35,309 bases of DNA from UBA1543 sp964596375 (GTDB lineage: Bacteria > Pseudomonadota > Zetaproteobacteria > Mariprofundales > Mariprofundaceae): NCBI GenBank assembly GCA_964596375.1, contig CAZQTO010000008.1, positions 1-35,309 of the forward strand, given 5' to 3'. Below, one piece after another: positions 1-9,178 of the stretch (positions within the stretch are counted from its first letter, which is position 1; each line of letters starts with the position of its first letter). A program made the position numbers and the translations under genes. The notes beneath the pieces were generated by a model that did not search any database, was not told where the DNA came from, and saw only the letters and a list, made by a program, of their open reading frames with translations.

Positions 1-515
1 GCAGCTACGGCAGCGAATCGAGCACCATCGCCGGCTTGTTCAAGCCAGGCAGCACGGTGTGGGGTGCTGGTGCGGGGCTGGTGCAGCCCTTGTTTCACGG
101 CGGTGAGTTGCGCGCCAAAAAACGCGGTGCAGAGGCTGTCTATGATCAGGCGCAAGCCAATTATCGCGAGGTGGTGCTCAATTCCTTCCGCGATGTGGCC
201 GACACGCTGCTGGCACTGGAAATGGACGGACGGAGTCTGAATCTGCAGCAGGATGCTGCGGCTGCGGCCCATGCCACGCTGCAGCTGGTGCAGGAGCAGT
301 ACGCGGCCGGGGCGGCCAGTTATCTCGAATTACTCAATGCCAGCCAGCAGTACCATCAAGCCAGAATCAGCCTGACGCAGGCCGAAGCCGCACGCTTTGC
401 CGATTCGGCCGCCCTTATCCATGCCCTTGGCGGCGGTTGGTGGAATCAGTCGGATAGCCCGGCTGAACAGCAGGCTGTTACACAAAACGACGCAAGGACG
501 GAGAACAGACCATGA
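1..515 (+). CDS. RND efflux outer-membrane factor, NodT/TolC family (5' truncated by window)
   Basis: The frame is open from the first bases, so the gene begins before the window and only about the last 170 residues are seen. They are rich in Ala, Gln and Leu and match the second half of outer-membrane efflux proteins (OEP/TolC fold). One marker is a GAGLVQPLFHGGELRA-type segment, which in the family marks the repeat junction. It is followed by long amphipathic helices ending in a YLELLNASQQYHQARISLTQAEA-like stretch. Family role: the trimeric channel that carries substrates from the periplasmic pump across the outer membrane. The stop overlaps the adaptor start as ATGA (512-515), so the three genes are one operon. 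Substrate cannot be read from sequence. Confidence 0.88.
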   Translation, partial: SYGSESSTIAGLFKPGSTVWGAGAGLVQPLFHGGELRAKKRGAEAVYDQAQANYREVVLNSFRDVADTLLALEMDGRSLNLQQDAAAAAHATLQLVQEQYAAGAASYLELLNASQQYHQARISLTQAEAARFADSAALIHALGGGWWNQSDSPAEQQAVTQNDARTENRP

Positions 516-1657
516 AAAAGCGCATGATGATTATGCTGGCCATTGTCGGCATCGCTTTCGCACTGCTCATCGCGTATCAGCAGTTCGGTGCTTATATGAT
601 GAAAAAATGGCTGGCCGGTAACGGCCTGCCACCGGCAAGCGTGACAACCATGGTGGCAGCTTATCAGGACTGGCAGCCGGAGCTTCGCTCGATTGGCACG
701 CTGCGCGCCGCAAATGGCGTGGATGTGGTTGCCGAATTGGCCGGTATCGTGCGGAAATTGAATTTTAAATCCGGTGATGAGGTGAAGGCCGGCGATTTGC
801 TGATCGAGCTTGATGCCGATGAAGAGCAGGCGCAACTCGATGCGGCCCTGGCCGCAGCCGAGCTTGCGGTCAGCATATACCGACGCGACAAGGCCCAGTT
901 CAAGGTGCAGGCGGTCAGTCAGGCCCAGCTCGACATGGATAAGGCCGATGTGCAGGTGAAGCAGGCGCAGGCAGCCCAGCTGAGTGCTGTATTGGATAAG
1001 ATGCATATTCGCGCACCCTTTGCTGGCCGCCTCGGGGTGAGTGCCATCAGCCCCGGGCAGTATATCCGCCAGGGCGAAGTGCTGGTGAGTCTGCAGGCTG
1101 TCAATCCGCTGCTGGTGGATTTTAATGTGCCCCAGCGGCAGTTGAGCGAGCTGATGGTCGGGCAGAAGCTGCGCTTGAGCAGCGATGCCTTTGCCGGGCG
1201 CGATTTTGCCGGCGAAATTAGCGCTATCGATAGCCGGGTGAATGCCTCCACGCGTAATGTGCGTGTCGAGGCAAAGGTTGATAATCCGAATGGCGAGTTG
1301 TTGCCCGGCATGTATGCCGAGGTGCGCGTGGCCACGGGAATGAGCAAGCCGTACCTGACGCTGCCGCAAACAGCGATATCGTTTAATGCATACGGTTCGA
1401 CCATTTTTCTTGCCAAGCCCGTCTCTGTTGCAGAAAAGCCTGCGGCGGATGGCAAGCCTGCCTTACCGCTGGCCGAGCAGATATTCGTGAAAACCGGCCC
1501 GACGCGCGGCGATCAGATCGCTGTGGAAAGCGGCATAAACGAAGGCGATGTGGTGGTGACCAGCGGCCAGATGAAGCTGAAGAACGGTACGCCGCTGATT
1601 GTTAACAACAGTGTGCAGCCGGCCTTTGCCGCCGATCCGAAGCCGCAGGAACACTGA
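512..1657 (+). CDS. RND efflux periplasmic adaptor (membrane fusion protein, HlyD/AcrA family)
   Basis: 381 residues. A short basic N-terminus and one hydrophobic segment (about residues 5-25) anchor it in the inner membrane. A lipoyl/biotinyl half-motif follows (about 75-105, with GIVRKLNF and GDEVKAGDLLIELDA), then an alpha-helical hairpin rich in Ala/Gln (about 105-155), the second lipoyl half (IRAPFAGRLG, near 170) and beta-barrel domains (PGMYAEVRV, near 270). Known role: it bridges the inner-membrane RND pump and the outer-membrane channel. It starts on the ATG inside the ATGA overlap with the preceding gene and ends 11 nt before the pump gene. There is no lipoprotein cysteine, so anchoring is by the N-terminal helix. 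No regulator gene lies in view. Confidence 0.93.
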   Translation: MKKRMMIMLAIVGIAFALLIAYQQFGAYMMKKWLAGNGLPPASVTTMVAAYQDWQPELRSIGTLRAANGVDVVAELAGIVRKLNFKSGDEVKAGDLLIELDADEEQAQLDAALAAAELAVSIYRRDKAQFKVQAVSQAQLDMDKADVQVKQAQAAQLSAVLDKMHIRAPFAGRLGVSAISPGQYIRQGEVLVSLQAVNPLLVDFNVPQRQLSELMVGQKLRLSSDAFAGRDFAGEISAIDSRVNASTRNVRVEAKVDNPNGELLPGMYAEVRVATGMSKPYLTLPQTAISFNAYGSTIFLAKPVSVAEKPAADGKPALPLAEQIFVKTGPTRGDQIAVESGINEGDVVVTSGQMKLKNGTPLIVNNSVQPAFAADPKPQEH

Positions 1658-1668
1658 GGCCCTGACTC

Positions 1669-4600
1669 GTGAGTAATTTCACCGACCTGTTTATCCGCCG
1701 GCCTGTGCTGGCGACAACGATCAGCCTGCTGATCCTCGTACTCGGCTTACAGGCGATTTCACTGTTGCCTGTCCGGCAGTTTCCGGAAACGCAGAATGCC
1801 GTGATCACGGTGAACACGGCCTATTACGGTGCCGATGCCAAAACCGTAGCCGGCTTTATCACCCAGCCCCTGGAGACGGCGATTGCGCAGGCCGGTGGTA
1901 TCGATTACCTGTCCTCTGTGAGTGTAAGCAGCAGCTCCATCATCACCGCCACCCTGCGCCTGAACTACGATTCGAATAAAGCACTCACCGATATCAGCAG
2001 CAAGGTGAATGCTGTGCTCAATCAGCTGCCCGCCGAGGCGCAGCAGCCGGTGATTTCGGTGCAGGTTGGCGAAACCGTGGCCTCGATGTACATGGGATTT
2101 TTCAGCAAGGATCTGCCCAACAACAATCTGACAGATTACATGCTGCGCGTGGTTAAGCCGCAGCTTGACGGCATCGAGGGCGTACAGCGCGCCGACATCA
2201 TTGGTGCGCGCCAGTTCGCACTGCGTGCATGGCTCGATCCGGAGCGTATGGCGGCTCTGAATGTGACCGCTGCGGATGTCAGCGCAGCGCTGGCCGGCAA
2301 CAACTATTTAACCGCGCTCGGCAGCACCAAGGGGCAGATGGTCAGTGTGGAGCTGACTGCGGCTACCGATCTGCATTCGGTGGATGAGTTCAAACAGCTG
2401 GTGATCCGTCAGCAGGGCGATGCCATCGTGCGGCTGGAGGATGTAGCCAATGTCGTGCTGGGAGCTGAGGACTACAACTTGACCACGGCCTTCGGTGGGC
2501 GCGATTCGGTGTTTATCGGCGTGAAAGTGGCGCCGGATGCCAATGTGCTGGAGGTGATTGACCGGGTGCGTGAGGTATTCCCGGATATCCAGTCGCAGAT
2601 GCCCTCAGGGCTTACCGGCGAGATTGTTTACGATGGCACCAAATTCATTCACAGCTCGATTGATGAGGTGATGAAGACCCTGATCGAAGCCCTGCTCATC
2701 GTGACTGCCGTGGTCTTTCTCTTCCTCGGTAATTTCCGCGCCGTGGTGGTGCCGGTGATTGCCATTCCGCTATCCATGATCGGTGCCTTTGAGATCATGC
2801 AGGCGCTGGACTACACCATCAATCTGCTCACCCTGCTTTCGCTGGTGCTGGCCATCGGCCTGGTGGTCGATGATGCCATTATTGTGGTGGAAAATGTGGA
2901 CCGGCATATGAGGGAGGAGGGCAAATCACCTTTCGATGCAGCCTTGCTGGCGGCACGTGAACTGGGCGGGCCGATTATCGCCATGACCGTGGTTCTGATT
3001 GCCGTGTATGTACCGATCGGTTACCAGGGCGGCTTGACCGGTGCCTTGTTCGGCGAATTTGCCTTTACCCTGGCAGGTGCCGTGACCATCTCGGGCATCA
3101 TCGCATTGACCCTCTCTCCCATGATGGCCTCCCGGATTTTCCGAAAAGAACAGGAAGACACCTGGCTGGTGCATAAGATCGATGCGGTTTTCGGCAGGCT
3201 GCACAATAGCTATCAGCGTCGTCTGCACAGTTCGTTGGACACCTGGCTGGTGCAGGTGGTGATGGGCATGCTGCTGCTGTTCGGTGTCATTTATCTGTTT
3301 ACCACAGCCAAATCCGAGCTTGCCCCGCAGGAGGATCAGGGCTTGGTGGCGGCGCATATGGCAGGAGCCCCGAATGCTACGGCGCAGCAGATGCAGCTCT
3401 ATGCCAAACAGGTTTTCGATCTGGCCAAGGAACTGCCGGAATACGACCAGATGTTCCAGCTCACCGGTATGCCGACCATCAATCAGGGCATTGGCGGCGT
3501 GTTGTTCAAACCCTGGGATCAACGCGAACGCAGTGCCAAGGAATTGATGCCGATTCTGCAGCAGAAGTGGAGCACTATTGCCGGCGCGCATATTGCAGCC
3601 TTCCAGTTTCCTTCGCTGCCGGGTGCCGGCGGCCTGCCGCTTCAGTTTGTGATTAAAACAACCGAGAGTTTTGAAAACCTCAATGAAGTCGCGCAACAGG
3701 TGGTGGGCAAGGCGCAGGCCTCGGGCATGTTCTTCTTTGTCGACAGCGATCTCAAAATCGACAAGCCGCAGGCCACACTGCGGGTGGACCGCGACTTGGT
3801 CAGCACACTGGGCCTCACACAGCGCGACGTCGGCAATGCCCTGGGTGCAGCTCTTGGTGGCGGCTATGTGAACTATTTCTCCATTGAAGGCCGCTCCTAC
3901 CGCGTGATTCCGCAGGTCCTGCAGGCGCATCGGCAGAATCCGGAGCAGGTGCTGGACTACTACATCAGGGCTGCCGACGGAACGGTGATTCCTGCCTCGA
4001 CCGTGGCCAGCCTGTCACATGAGGTGGTACCCGAATCCATCAACCGTTTTCAGCAACTGAATTCGGCGACCATTCAGGGCGTGTATGCTTCGGGTGTTTC
4101 GCAGCAGCAGGTGCTTGAGTTCATGCGTAATGCCGTGAAGGACGTCGCTCCGTCCGGCTATTCAGTGGATTATTCCGGACAGTCGCGCCAGTTCATGCAG
4201 GAATCCGGTGGTTTTGTCTTCACCATGATGTTTGCCATCGTCATTGTGTTTCTGGCCCTGTCGATTCAGTTCAACAGTTTTCGCGACCCTGTCGTCATTC
4301 TGGTCTCGGTACCGATGGCCCTGCTCGGAGCCTTGCTGTTTATCAATCTCGGCTTCACGACGATCAATATCTATACACAGGTCGGGCTGGTGACGCTGAT
4401 GGGTCTGATCAGCAAGCACGGCATTCTGATTGTGCAATTCGCCAACGATTTGCAACTGGCCGGCAAGAGCAAGCGCGAAGCCATCGAAGAGGCCTCGGCT
4501 ATCCGTTTGCGGCCGATCCTGATGACCACCGCAGCCATGGTGCTCGGTGTCTTGCCCTTGGTCATGGCCAGCGGTGCCGGTGCTGCCGGGCGGCAGGCCA

Positions 4601-4716
4601 TGGGTATTGTAATCTTCACCGGTCTTTCCATCGGCACGCTGTTCACCCTGTTTGTGGTTCCGGCTGTGTATATGTTGCTGGCCACCGACCGTGCAGCAGT
4701 CAAGGAAGTTGCCTGA
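1669..4716 (+). CDS. RND multidrug efflux permease, HAE1/AcrB type
   Basis: 1015 residues, the usual length for HAE1 pumps (about 1020-1050). The N-terminus (FIRRPVLATTISLLILVLG) is the classic first transmembrane helix. The proton-relay pair in TM4 is present as GLVVDDAIIVVENV, with Asp401 and Asp402 corresponding to AcrB Asp407/408. The C-terminal half repeats the architecture, with GVLPLVMASGAGAAGRQAMG near the end. Known role: proton-driven export of drugs, dyes or detergents through the adaptor and outer-membrane channel encoded just upstream. The GTG start is chosen because it is 11 nt after the adaptor stop and gives the canonical FTDLFIRRPV start. A strong hairpin terminator follows. 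The sequence resembles the MexF/MexW-like branch, but I cannot assign a subfamily. Confidence 0.95.
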   Translation: MSNFTDLFIRRPVLATTISLLILVLGLQAISLLPVRQFPETQNAVITVNTAYYGADAKTVAGFITQPLETAIAQAGGIDYLSSVSVSSSSIITATLRLNYDSNKALTDISSKVNAVLNQLPAEAQQPVISVQVGETVASMYMGFFSKDLPNNNLTDYMLRVVKPQLDGIEGVQRADIIGARQFALRAWLDPERMAALNVTAADVSAALAGNNYLTALGSTKGQMVSVELTAATDLHSVDEFKQLVIRQQGDAIVRLEDVANVVLGAEDYNLTTAFGGRDSVFIGVKVAPDANVLEVIDRVREVFPDIQSQMPSGLTGEIVYDGTKFIHSSIDEVMKTLIEALLIVTAVVFLFLGNFRAVVVPVIAIPLSMIGAFEIMQALDYTINLLTLLSLVLAIGLVVDDAIIVVENVDRHMREEGKSPFDAALLAARELGGPIIAMTVVLIAVYVPIGYQGGLTGALFGEFAFTLAGAVTISGIIALTLSPMMASRIFRKEQEDTWLVHKIDAVFGRLHNSYQRRLHSSLDTWLVQVVMGMLLLFGVIYLFTTAKSELAPQEDQGLVAAHMAGAPNATAQQMQLYAKQVFDLAKELPEYDQMFQLTGMPTINQGIGGVLFKPWDQRERSAKELMPILQQKWSTIAGAHIAAFQFPSLPGAGGLPLQFVIKTTESFENLNEVAQQVVGKAQASGMFFFVDSDLKIDKPQATLRVDRDLVSTLGLTQRDVGNALGAALGGGYVNYFSIEGRSYRVIPQVLQAHRQNPEQVLDYYIRAADGTVIPASTVASLSHEVVPESINRFQQLNSATIQGVYASGVSQQQVLEFMRNAVKDVAPSGYSVDYSGQSRQFMQESGGFVFTMMFAIVIVFLALSIQFNSFRDPVVILVSVPMALLGALLFINLGFTTINIYTQVGLVTLMGLISKHGILIVQFANDLQLAGKSKREAIEEASAIRLRPILMTTAAMVLGVLPLVMASGAGAAGRQAMGIVIFTGLSIGTLFTLFVVPAVYMLLATDRAAVKEVA

Positions 4717-4751
4717 GGTTTATTGATCGTTTGGCCAGAAGTATTAAGCGA

Positions 4752-4783
4752 GAGGGGTGCAGTAACGCACCCCTCGTTTTTTT
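4752..4783 (+). terminator. Rho-independent terminator of the RND operon
   Basis: A perfect 9-bp GC-rich stem (4752-4760 with 4767-4775) around the 6-nt loop AGTAAC is followed by a G and a run of seven T. It lies 36 nt after the pump stop codon and separates this operon from the convergent minus-strand gene. Confidence 0.9.
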
Positions 4784-4791
4784 GCTTGTGG

Positions 4792-5229
4792 CTACAGATA
4801 TTCCGGAAAATAAGCGCGAAGCTCATCAGCCTTGAGTGGAACAAGATTGCTGTTCAGCTCCAGAGCCAGAGCCTTCTGTACCGGTGTGCTGTAGTGCTCA
4901 CGCAAAACGCCCAAAAAGGCGGGTGCTGCAGCTACATATAACTTGCTGCAAGTACCCGTGCTGCAGGCATGATGCAGATAGTCCGCGAGTTGCTTCGCAA
5001 AGGTGAGGCCTTCGTTCTTTTTCGGGTCCAGTGCCTGTTCCATTGCATGTCGTCCCTGACCGGAAGAATCATAGGTCCGGCCGGGCAGGTCCGATGTCAG
5101 TTCGCGGTCATGCAGACGCGCCTCCGGGTGATCGAAACGTTCGTACTCGCACAAGCTGTCTTTCCCTCCACTGCTTGCATAGATGACCGCCTCGGCATTA
5201 CCTGCGGCCAGAATCCAGATGGTTTGCAT
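4792..5229 (-). CDS. Host attachment protein family (PF10116-type, baeRF-like)
   Basis: 145 residues, soluble, with no signal peptide. It opens with QTIWILAAGNAEAVIYAS and continues with a DLPGRTYDSSGQGRHAMEQALDPKKNE block and a FAKQLADYLHHA helix. This pattern is typical of the small family named after an Agrobacterium protein needed for attachment to host cells. The biochemical function is unknown; the fold is related to the eRF1/Dom34-like baeRF group. The ATG at 5229 is preferred over the upstream in-frame GTG (5235) because an AGGAGG ribosome-binding site overlaps that GTG and lies 5 nt before the ATG. It is convergent with the RND operon and probably monocistronic. The name should not be taken as proof of a host-associated life. 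Confidence 0.8.
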   Translation of the reverse strand: MQTIWILAAGNAEAVIYASSGGKDSLCEYERFDHPEARLHDRELTSDLPGRTYDSSGQGRHAMEQALDPKKNEGLTFAKQLADYLHHACSTGTCSKLYVAAAPAFLGVLREHYSTPVQKALALELNSNLVPLKADELRAYFPEYL

Positions 5230-5338
5230 AGGCACCTCCTGTCAATCACAAATCCCAATACGATTATAGCTGAGGATAGCGCTGTTTTCCGGAAGTTTTA
5301 TTTCTTGGAGGTCTTGGAAAGTCGCCGATGCAGACGAG

Positions 5339-6283
5339 TTACGGCTTGTGGGAGCCATCCCCGATCGATTCCGGCTGGAGAATCGGCACACCGCTTGGTG
5401 GTAGCGGTGCCGGCATGGCACGTTCGCGGGCGACGATAATGCCCGCGGCTGTGATGAATAACATGCCGCCAAGCCCCATGAGATCGGGCAGCTCATTCCA
5501 GGCAAGAAAACCGATCAGGCCGGCAAACAGCAGGCCGGTATAGCCCAGCGGCGATACCTGAGTGACCGGAGCTCGCCTGTAGGCCCAGGTCAGGCCCAGC
5601 TGCCCCAGACTGCCGAACAGGCCGACGGCGAGCAGCCAGACCCAGTCCATGCCTTGCGGCCAGACAAAGGACCACAGCAGGGGAATGGCTGAAACAATCG
5701 AGGCAATCAGTGCGAACCAGACGACGATGCTGACCGGATCATCCGTGTCCGAAAGCCGCTTGGTCACGGTCAGGGCGAGCCCTGCCAAGGCGCCCGAGGC
5801 CAGACCGCACATGCCCGGAAGGGAAACAAGCTCCGCAGAGGGGTGAAACAGTAGGCCGAGGCCGACAAGGCTCAGGCCCAGTCCCCAGCGTCGGGCTACG
5901 GTCCAGTCCTCCTTCAGCCAGAACACGGCAAACAACGCGATAAACACCGGCGAGGTGTAGTTGAGCATCAGCGCATCGGCCAGATGCAGGCCATTGAGGG
6001 CGTAAAAATAGAGATACATGGCTGTCAGCCCCGAGAGGGCACGCAGCAGATGCAGGTGAAAACAGTTTGTCCGCAATGAAACATGATTGTGATGCATCAG
6101 GGGCAGGAGCATCAGCAGGGCGATGAAATTGCGGAAGAACACCACCTCGGTCTGGGGCAAATCGCTGCTTGCTACGCGCACGCAGGCAGCCATGGCGGCA
6201 AAGCCTGCTGCCGAGAGCAGCGCAAAGCCAAGCCATGCGGCATTGCCAGGTGAGTTACCGAATGGGGAAGGTTTCAGATTCAC
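5339..6283 (-). CDS. DMT-superfamily transporter, EamA type
   Basis: 314 residues with about ten hydrophobic helices in two EamA halves. The first half includes SAAGFAAMAACVRVA and FFRNFIALLMLLPL; the second includes SLVGLGLLFHPSAELVSLPG and a C-terminal SPLGYTGLLFAGLIGFLAWNELP helix pair. Family role: export of metabolites or amino-acid-like compounds across the inner membrane (RhaT/YdcZ relatives); the substrate is unknown. The frame opens with GTG at 6283; no ATG lies near the N-terminus and the ribosome-binding site is weak. Its end lies about 110 nt upstream of the attachment-protein start on the same strand, so co-transcription is possible but not required. Confidence 0.85.
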   Translation of the reverse strand: MNLKPSPFGNSPGNAAWLGFALLSAAGFAAMAACVRVASSDLPQTEVVFFRNFIALLMLLPLMHHNHVSLRTNCFHLHLLRALSGLTAMYLYFYALNGLHLADALMLNYTSPVFIALFAVFWLKEDWTVARRWGLGLSLVGLGLLFHPSAELVSLPGMCGLASGALAGLALTVTKRLSDTDDPVSIVVWFALIASIVSAIPLLWSFVWPQGMDWVWLLAVGLFGSLGQLGLTWAYRRAPVTQVSPLGYTGLLFAGLIGFLAWNELPDLMGLGGMLFITAAGIIVARERAMPAPLPPSGVPILQPESIGDGSHKP

Positions 6284-6424
6284 GGGTATGGGGCGGAGCG
6301 TGCTTGCATCAACGGGGGTGTCGGCGCTACATCTTGCCCGGAGTTGCTAAGTCTTTTCCCATAATCGTTGCAGGACAGGGTGCGCGTTACTGGCTGTTGC
6401 ATAACGGAAGTCGATTTCAGAAGT

Positions 6425-7354
6425 TTAATTTCTTAGTGCTTCTGGCAGCTGGAAAATAATATGTTCCTCGGCGGTTATAAGCTTCTCTACCTGCGCATCT
6501 ATACCAAGCTCGTGCAGCCTGGTCAGCAGGCCCTGCACCAGTTCTTCGGGTGCCGATGCACCTGCCGTAACGCCAACGCATGTTGCTCCTTCCAGCCAGT
6601 CCGGATCAACATCCTCAGCCGTATCAACCAGATAGGCATGTGCTCCCTGTCGTTCTGCGACCTCACGCAAACGGTTGCTGTTCGAGGAGTTCTTCGAACC
6701 GATGACCAGCACCACATCGCACTGCTCGGCCATGGCCTTCACAGCTTCCTGCCGATTGGTCGTGGCATAGCAGATGTCGTCGCGCTTTGGGCCGACAATG
6801 TTCGGGAAACGCTGCTTCAGTGCCTGCACCACATCGCGGGTATCGTCCACGGAGAGCGTGGTCTGGGTGACGTAGGCAAGTTTTTCGGTGTTGCGTACTT
6901 CCAGCTTATCGACGTCGGCGGGCTCGGCCACCAGTAGCACGGCACCGTCGGGAGCCTGCCCCATGGTGCCCTCCACCTCGGGATGGCCGGCATGACCGAT
7001 GAGAATCACCTGATCGCCTTTGCGGTAGTGGCGGATCAATTCCATATGCACTTTGGTAACCAGCGGGCAGGTGGCGTCGATCACCTGTACATCGCGCTCT
7101 TTTGCCGCCTGCTGCACTGCCTTGCTGACACCATGCGCGGAAAAAATCAGCAGTGCACCGTCCGGCGCATCGGATACCTCGTTGATGAAGATGGCACCCT
7201 TGCGGCGCAGGTTCTCTACCACATATTTGTTATGCACGATTTCATGGCGCACATACACCGGCGCGCCGAACTGCTCGATAGCCTGTTCAACCACGGCGAT
7301 AGCCCTGTCGACACCGGCGCAGAAGCCGCGTGGTTCAGCCAGTATCACTCTCAT
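6425..7354 (-). CDS. ispH: 4-hydroxy-3-methylbut-2-enyl diphosphate reductase IspH
   Basis: 309 residues from the chosen ATG, matching the usual 310-316. This Fe-S enzyme makes IPP and DMAPP in the last step of the MEP pathway. The three cluster cysteines are visible: Cys12 in GFCAGV, the Cys of IDATCPLVTKVH, and the Cys of DDICYATTNRQ. The SAHGVS and GVTAGASAPEELV motifs are also present. A longer in-frame extension to 7528 is rejected because it lacks homology and crosses the divergent bcp start. No strong Shine-Dalgarno sequence precedes ATG 7354. A short out-of-frame reading frame ends on it as ATGA, hinting at translational coupling (see separate entry). Divergent from bcp. Confidence 0.96.
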   Translation of the reverse strand: MRVILAEPRGFCAGVDRAIAVVEQAIEQFGAPVYVRHEIVHNKYVVENLRRKGAIFINEVSDAPDGALLIFSAHGVSKAVQQAAKERDVQVIDATCPLVTKVHMELIRHYRKGDQVILIGHAGHPEVEGTMGQAPDGAVLLVAEPADVDKLEVRNTEKLAYVTQTTLSVDDTRDVVQALKQRFPNIVGPKRDDICYATTNRQEAVKAMAEQCDVVLVIGSKNSSNSNRLREVAERQGAHAYLVDTAEDVDPDWLEGATCVGVTAGASAPEELVQGLLTRLHELGIDAQVEKLITAEEHIIFQLPEALRN

Positions 7355-7371
7355 ATCAATCGCACTCGCAT
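7351..7371 (-). promoter_or_regulatory. Possible leader micro-ORF coupled to ispH
   Basis: Reading the minus strand, a GAGGAG sequence lies about 10 nt before an ATG at 7371. That ATG opens a six-codon frame (MRVRLI) whose TGA stop overlaps the ispH ATG as ATGA. An earlier in-frame ATG at 7380 would give nine codons but sits too close to the GAGGAG. The arrangement would let ribosomes load at GAGGAG and restart on ispH, whose own start lacks a good ribosome-binding site. This is inference from spacing only and could be chance. Confidence 0.25.
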
Positions 7372-7511
7372 GGCGTTCATACTCCTCGACGAAATTTACC
7401 AAACAATAGGGGCTGTTAACATGAAATGCGAGCATGGCGGCTGGCTCGCAATTCGCGGGCACAGTCCCTAGTATGGCCTGCCGCAAAGGGTAGAAACAAG
7501 GAGATTTCCGT

Positions 7512-7988
7512 ATGGCATATGCAATCAATCCGGGCGATGCAGCCCCCGATATCGAACTCCCGGTCTGGCCGACAGGAACGCTGAAGTTGTCTGATCTGCA
7601 TGGCCGCTGGGTGGTGCTGTATTTCTATCCCAAGGACAGCACATCGGGCTGTACCAAGGAATCCTGTGAATTCCGCGATGCCGAGGCGGATTTTGACGGT
7701 ATCGATGCGGCTATTGTCGGTGTGAGCCGCGATTCACTGAAATCACACCAGAAGTTTGCCGAGGCGCAGTCGTTGCCTTTTCCGCTGATCTCCGATGCTG
7801 ACGAGGCCTTATGTAAGGGCTTCGATGTGCTTCAGATGAAGATGAATTATGGCAAAGAATATCTCGGTATCGAGCGCTCCACCTTTCTGATCGATCCTGA
7901 GGGTGTGATCCGCGAGGCATGGCGCAAGGTCAAAGTGGATGGGCATGTTGCCGCTGTGCAGGCGCGTTTGCAGGAACTCCGGGGCTAA
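7512..7988 (+). CDS. bcp: Thiol peroxidase Bcp/PrxQ (peroxiredoxin)
   Basis: 158 residues, the typical length. This thioredoxin-fold peroxidase reduces hydrogen peroxide and organic hydroperoxides in the cytoplasm. The core FYPKDSTSGCTKESCEFRD carries the peroxidatic Cys47 and, five residues on, the resolving Cys52 typical of alpha-helix-2 atypical two-Cys PrxQ. A GIERSTFLIDPEGVI strand is also present. The ATG at 7512 follows an AAGGAG ribosome-binding site. The coaBC start is 2 nt after its stop, so they are likely co-transcribed with dut. Divergent from ispH. Confidence 0.95.
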   Translation: MAYAINPGDAAPDIELPVWPTGTLKLSDLHGRWVVLYFYPKDSTSGCTKESCEFRDAEADFDGIDAAIVGVSRDSLKSHQKFAEAQSLPFPLISDADEALCKGFDVLQMKMNYGKEYLGIERSTFLIDPEGVIREAWRKVKVDGHVAAVQARLQELRG

Positions 7989-7990
7989 GC

Positions 7991-9178
7991 ATGCTGGCCG
8001 GCAAGCGCATCCTGCTCGCTGTCAGTGGCGGCATCGCCGCCTACCGGGCGGCGGAACTGGCGCGCCTGCTTATCAAGCAGCGAGCGGAAGTGCGCTGCGT
8101 GATGACGCGCGGCGCCTGCGAATTTATTACTCCGCTAACCATGGAGGCCCTGACCGGCCAGCAGGTGTACACGGAGTTGTTCAATCTCACCAGTGAGCGG
8201 GAAATGGGTCATATCAAGCTGGCGCGCTGGGCGGATGTGCTGCTCGTTGCGCCGGCCACTGCTGATATCATTGCACGCTTCGCGCATGGCATCTGCGACA
8301 ATCTTCTGGCCACCCTGTTTCAGGCACGTCGCGGACCTGTGCTGCTGGCACCGGCCATGAACACCGTGATGTGGGAAGCACCGGCAACCCAGCGTAATCT
8401 TCAACTATTGCAACAGGATGGCGTGTATGTCGTCGGCCCTGCCGAGGGTGATCTGGCCTGTGGTGAAACGGGCTTCGGGCGCATGAGCGAGCCGATGGAT
8501 ATCCTGGCAGCACTTTACCCCTTGCTGATGGAGCAATCGCTTGCCGGACAAGGCTGGGTGATCAATGCGGGGCCCACGCGCGAGAGCTGGGATGGTGTAC
8601 GTACCTTGAGTAATCGTGCCAGCGGCAGACTTGGTGCGCTGCTTGCCGAGGCAGCTGCGATGCGCGGTGCACAGGTACAGCTTATCGCCGGGCCCGGGAC
8701 CCCCGGCACATCCGCAGGCATCCTGCGCCAGGATGTGGAGACAGCAGGAGAGATGCTACTGGCCTGCGAAAAGTCAGCGGCAGGTAGCGATGTCTTTGTG
8801 GCTACGGCGGCGGTCAGCGATTATCGCTTTGCCGAACAACATGCCGGCAAGCTCAAGCGCGGTGCAGGCAGTCTGACTGTGCAGCTTGAAGAAAATGCGG
8901 ACATCGTGGCGCATATTGCCGGTATGGAAGACCGCCCGCGCATGGTGGTGGCCTTTGCCGCCGAATCCACGGCGCATAGCGAACAGGCCGGCAAGAAGAT
9001 GCAGGCCAAGGGTGTGGATGCGATTTTTGCCAACGACATCAATCGCATGGGAGCAAGCAGGGGTGCCGGCTGGTGGATGAGCGGAGATTTGACCCATGAG
9101 GCTGAAGAGATGGATAAGGCGGAATTGGCAGCGTGGCTGGTGGAACGCGTGATCAACATGCAGGAAGGGGTTAAGTGA
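7991..9178 (+). CDS. coaBC: Bifunctional phosphopantothenoylcysteine decarboxylase / phosphopantothenate-cysteine ligase
   Basis: 395 residues, normal for CoaBC. The two domains carry out successive steps of coenzyme A synthesis. The N-terminal flavoprotein CoaC half starts MLAGKRILLAVSGGIAAYR and shows the FMN-site segment VAPATADIIARFAHG, the LAPAMNTVMW substrate motif, and the redox-active Cys in GDLACGETGFGRM. The CoaB half starts at about residue 185 with VINAGPTRESWDGVRTLSNRASG and has a FAAES motif. The ATG at 7991 is chosen because it begins the conserved domain and lies 2 nt after bcp. The stop TGA shares bases with the dut ATG (TGATG). Confidence 0.96.
   Translation: MLAGKRILLAVSGGIAAYRAAELARLLIKQRAEVRCVMTRGACEFITPLTMEALTGQQVYTELFNLTSEREMGHIKLARWADVLLVAPATADIIARFAHGICDNLLATLFQARRGPVLLAPAMNTVMWEAPATQRNLQLLQQDGVYVVGPAEGDLACGETGFGRMSEPMDILAALYPLLMEQSLAGQGWVINAGPTRESWDGVRTLSNRASGRLGALLAEAAAMRGAQVQLIAGPGTPGTSAGILRQDVETAGEMLLACEKSAAGSDVFVATAAVSDYRFAEQHAGKLKRGAGSLTVQLEENADIVAHIAGMEDRPRMVVAFAAESTAHSEQAGKKMQAKGVDAIFANDINRMGASRGAGWWMSGDLTHEAEEMDKAELAAWLVERVINMQEGVK

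Noticed and set aside
2926..3930. 334-codon open frame on the minus strand
   Set aside because: It is a shadow frame inside the RND pump gene, His/Gln/Arg-rich with no domain, while the plus strand encodes a full-length conserved protein.
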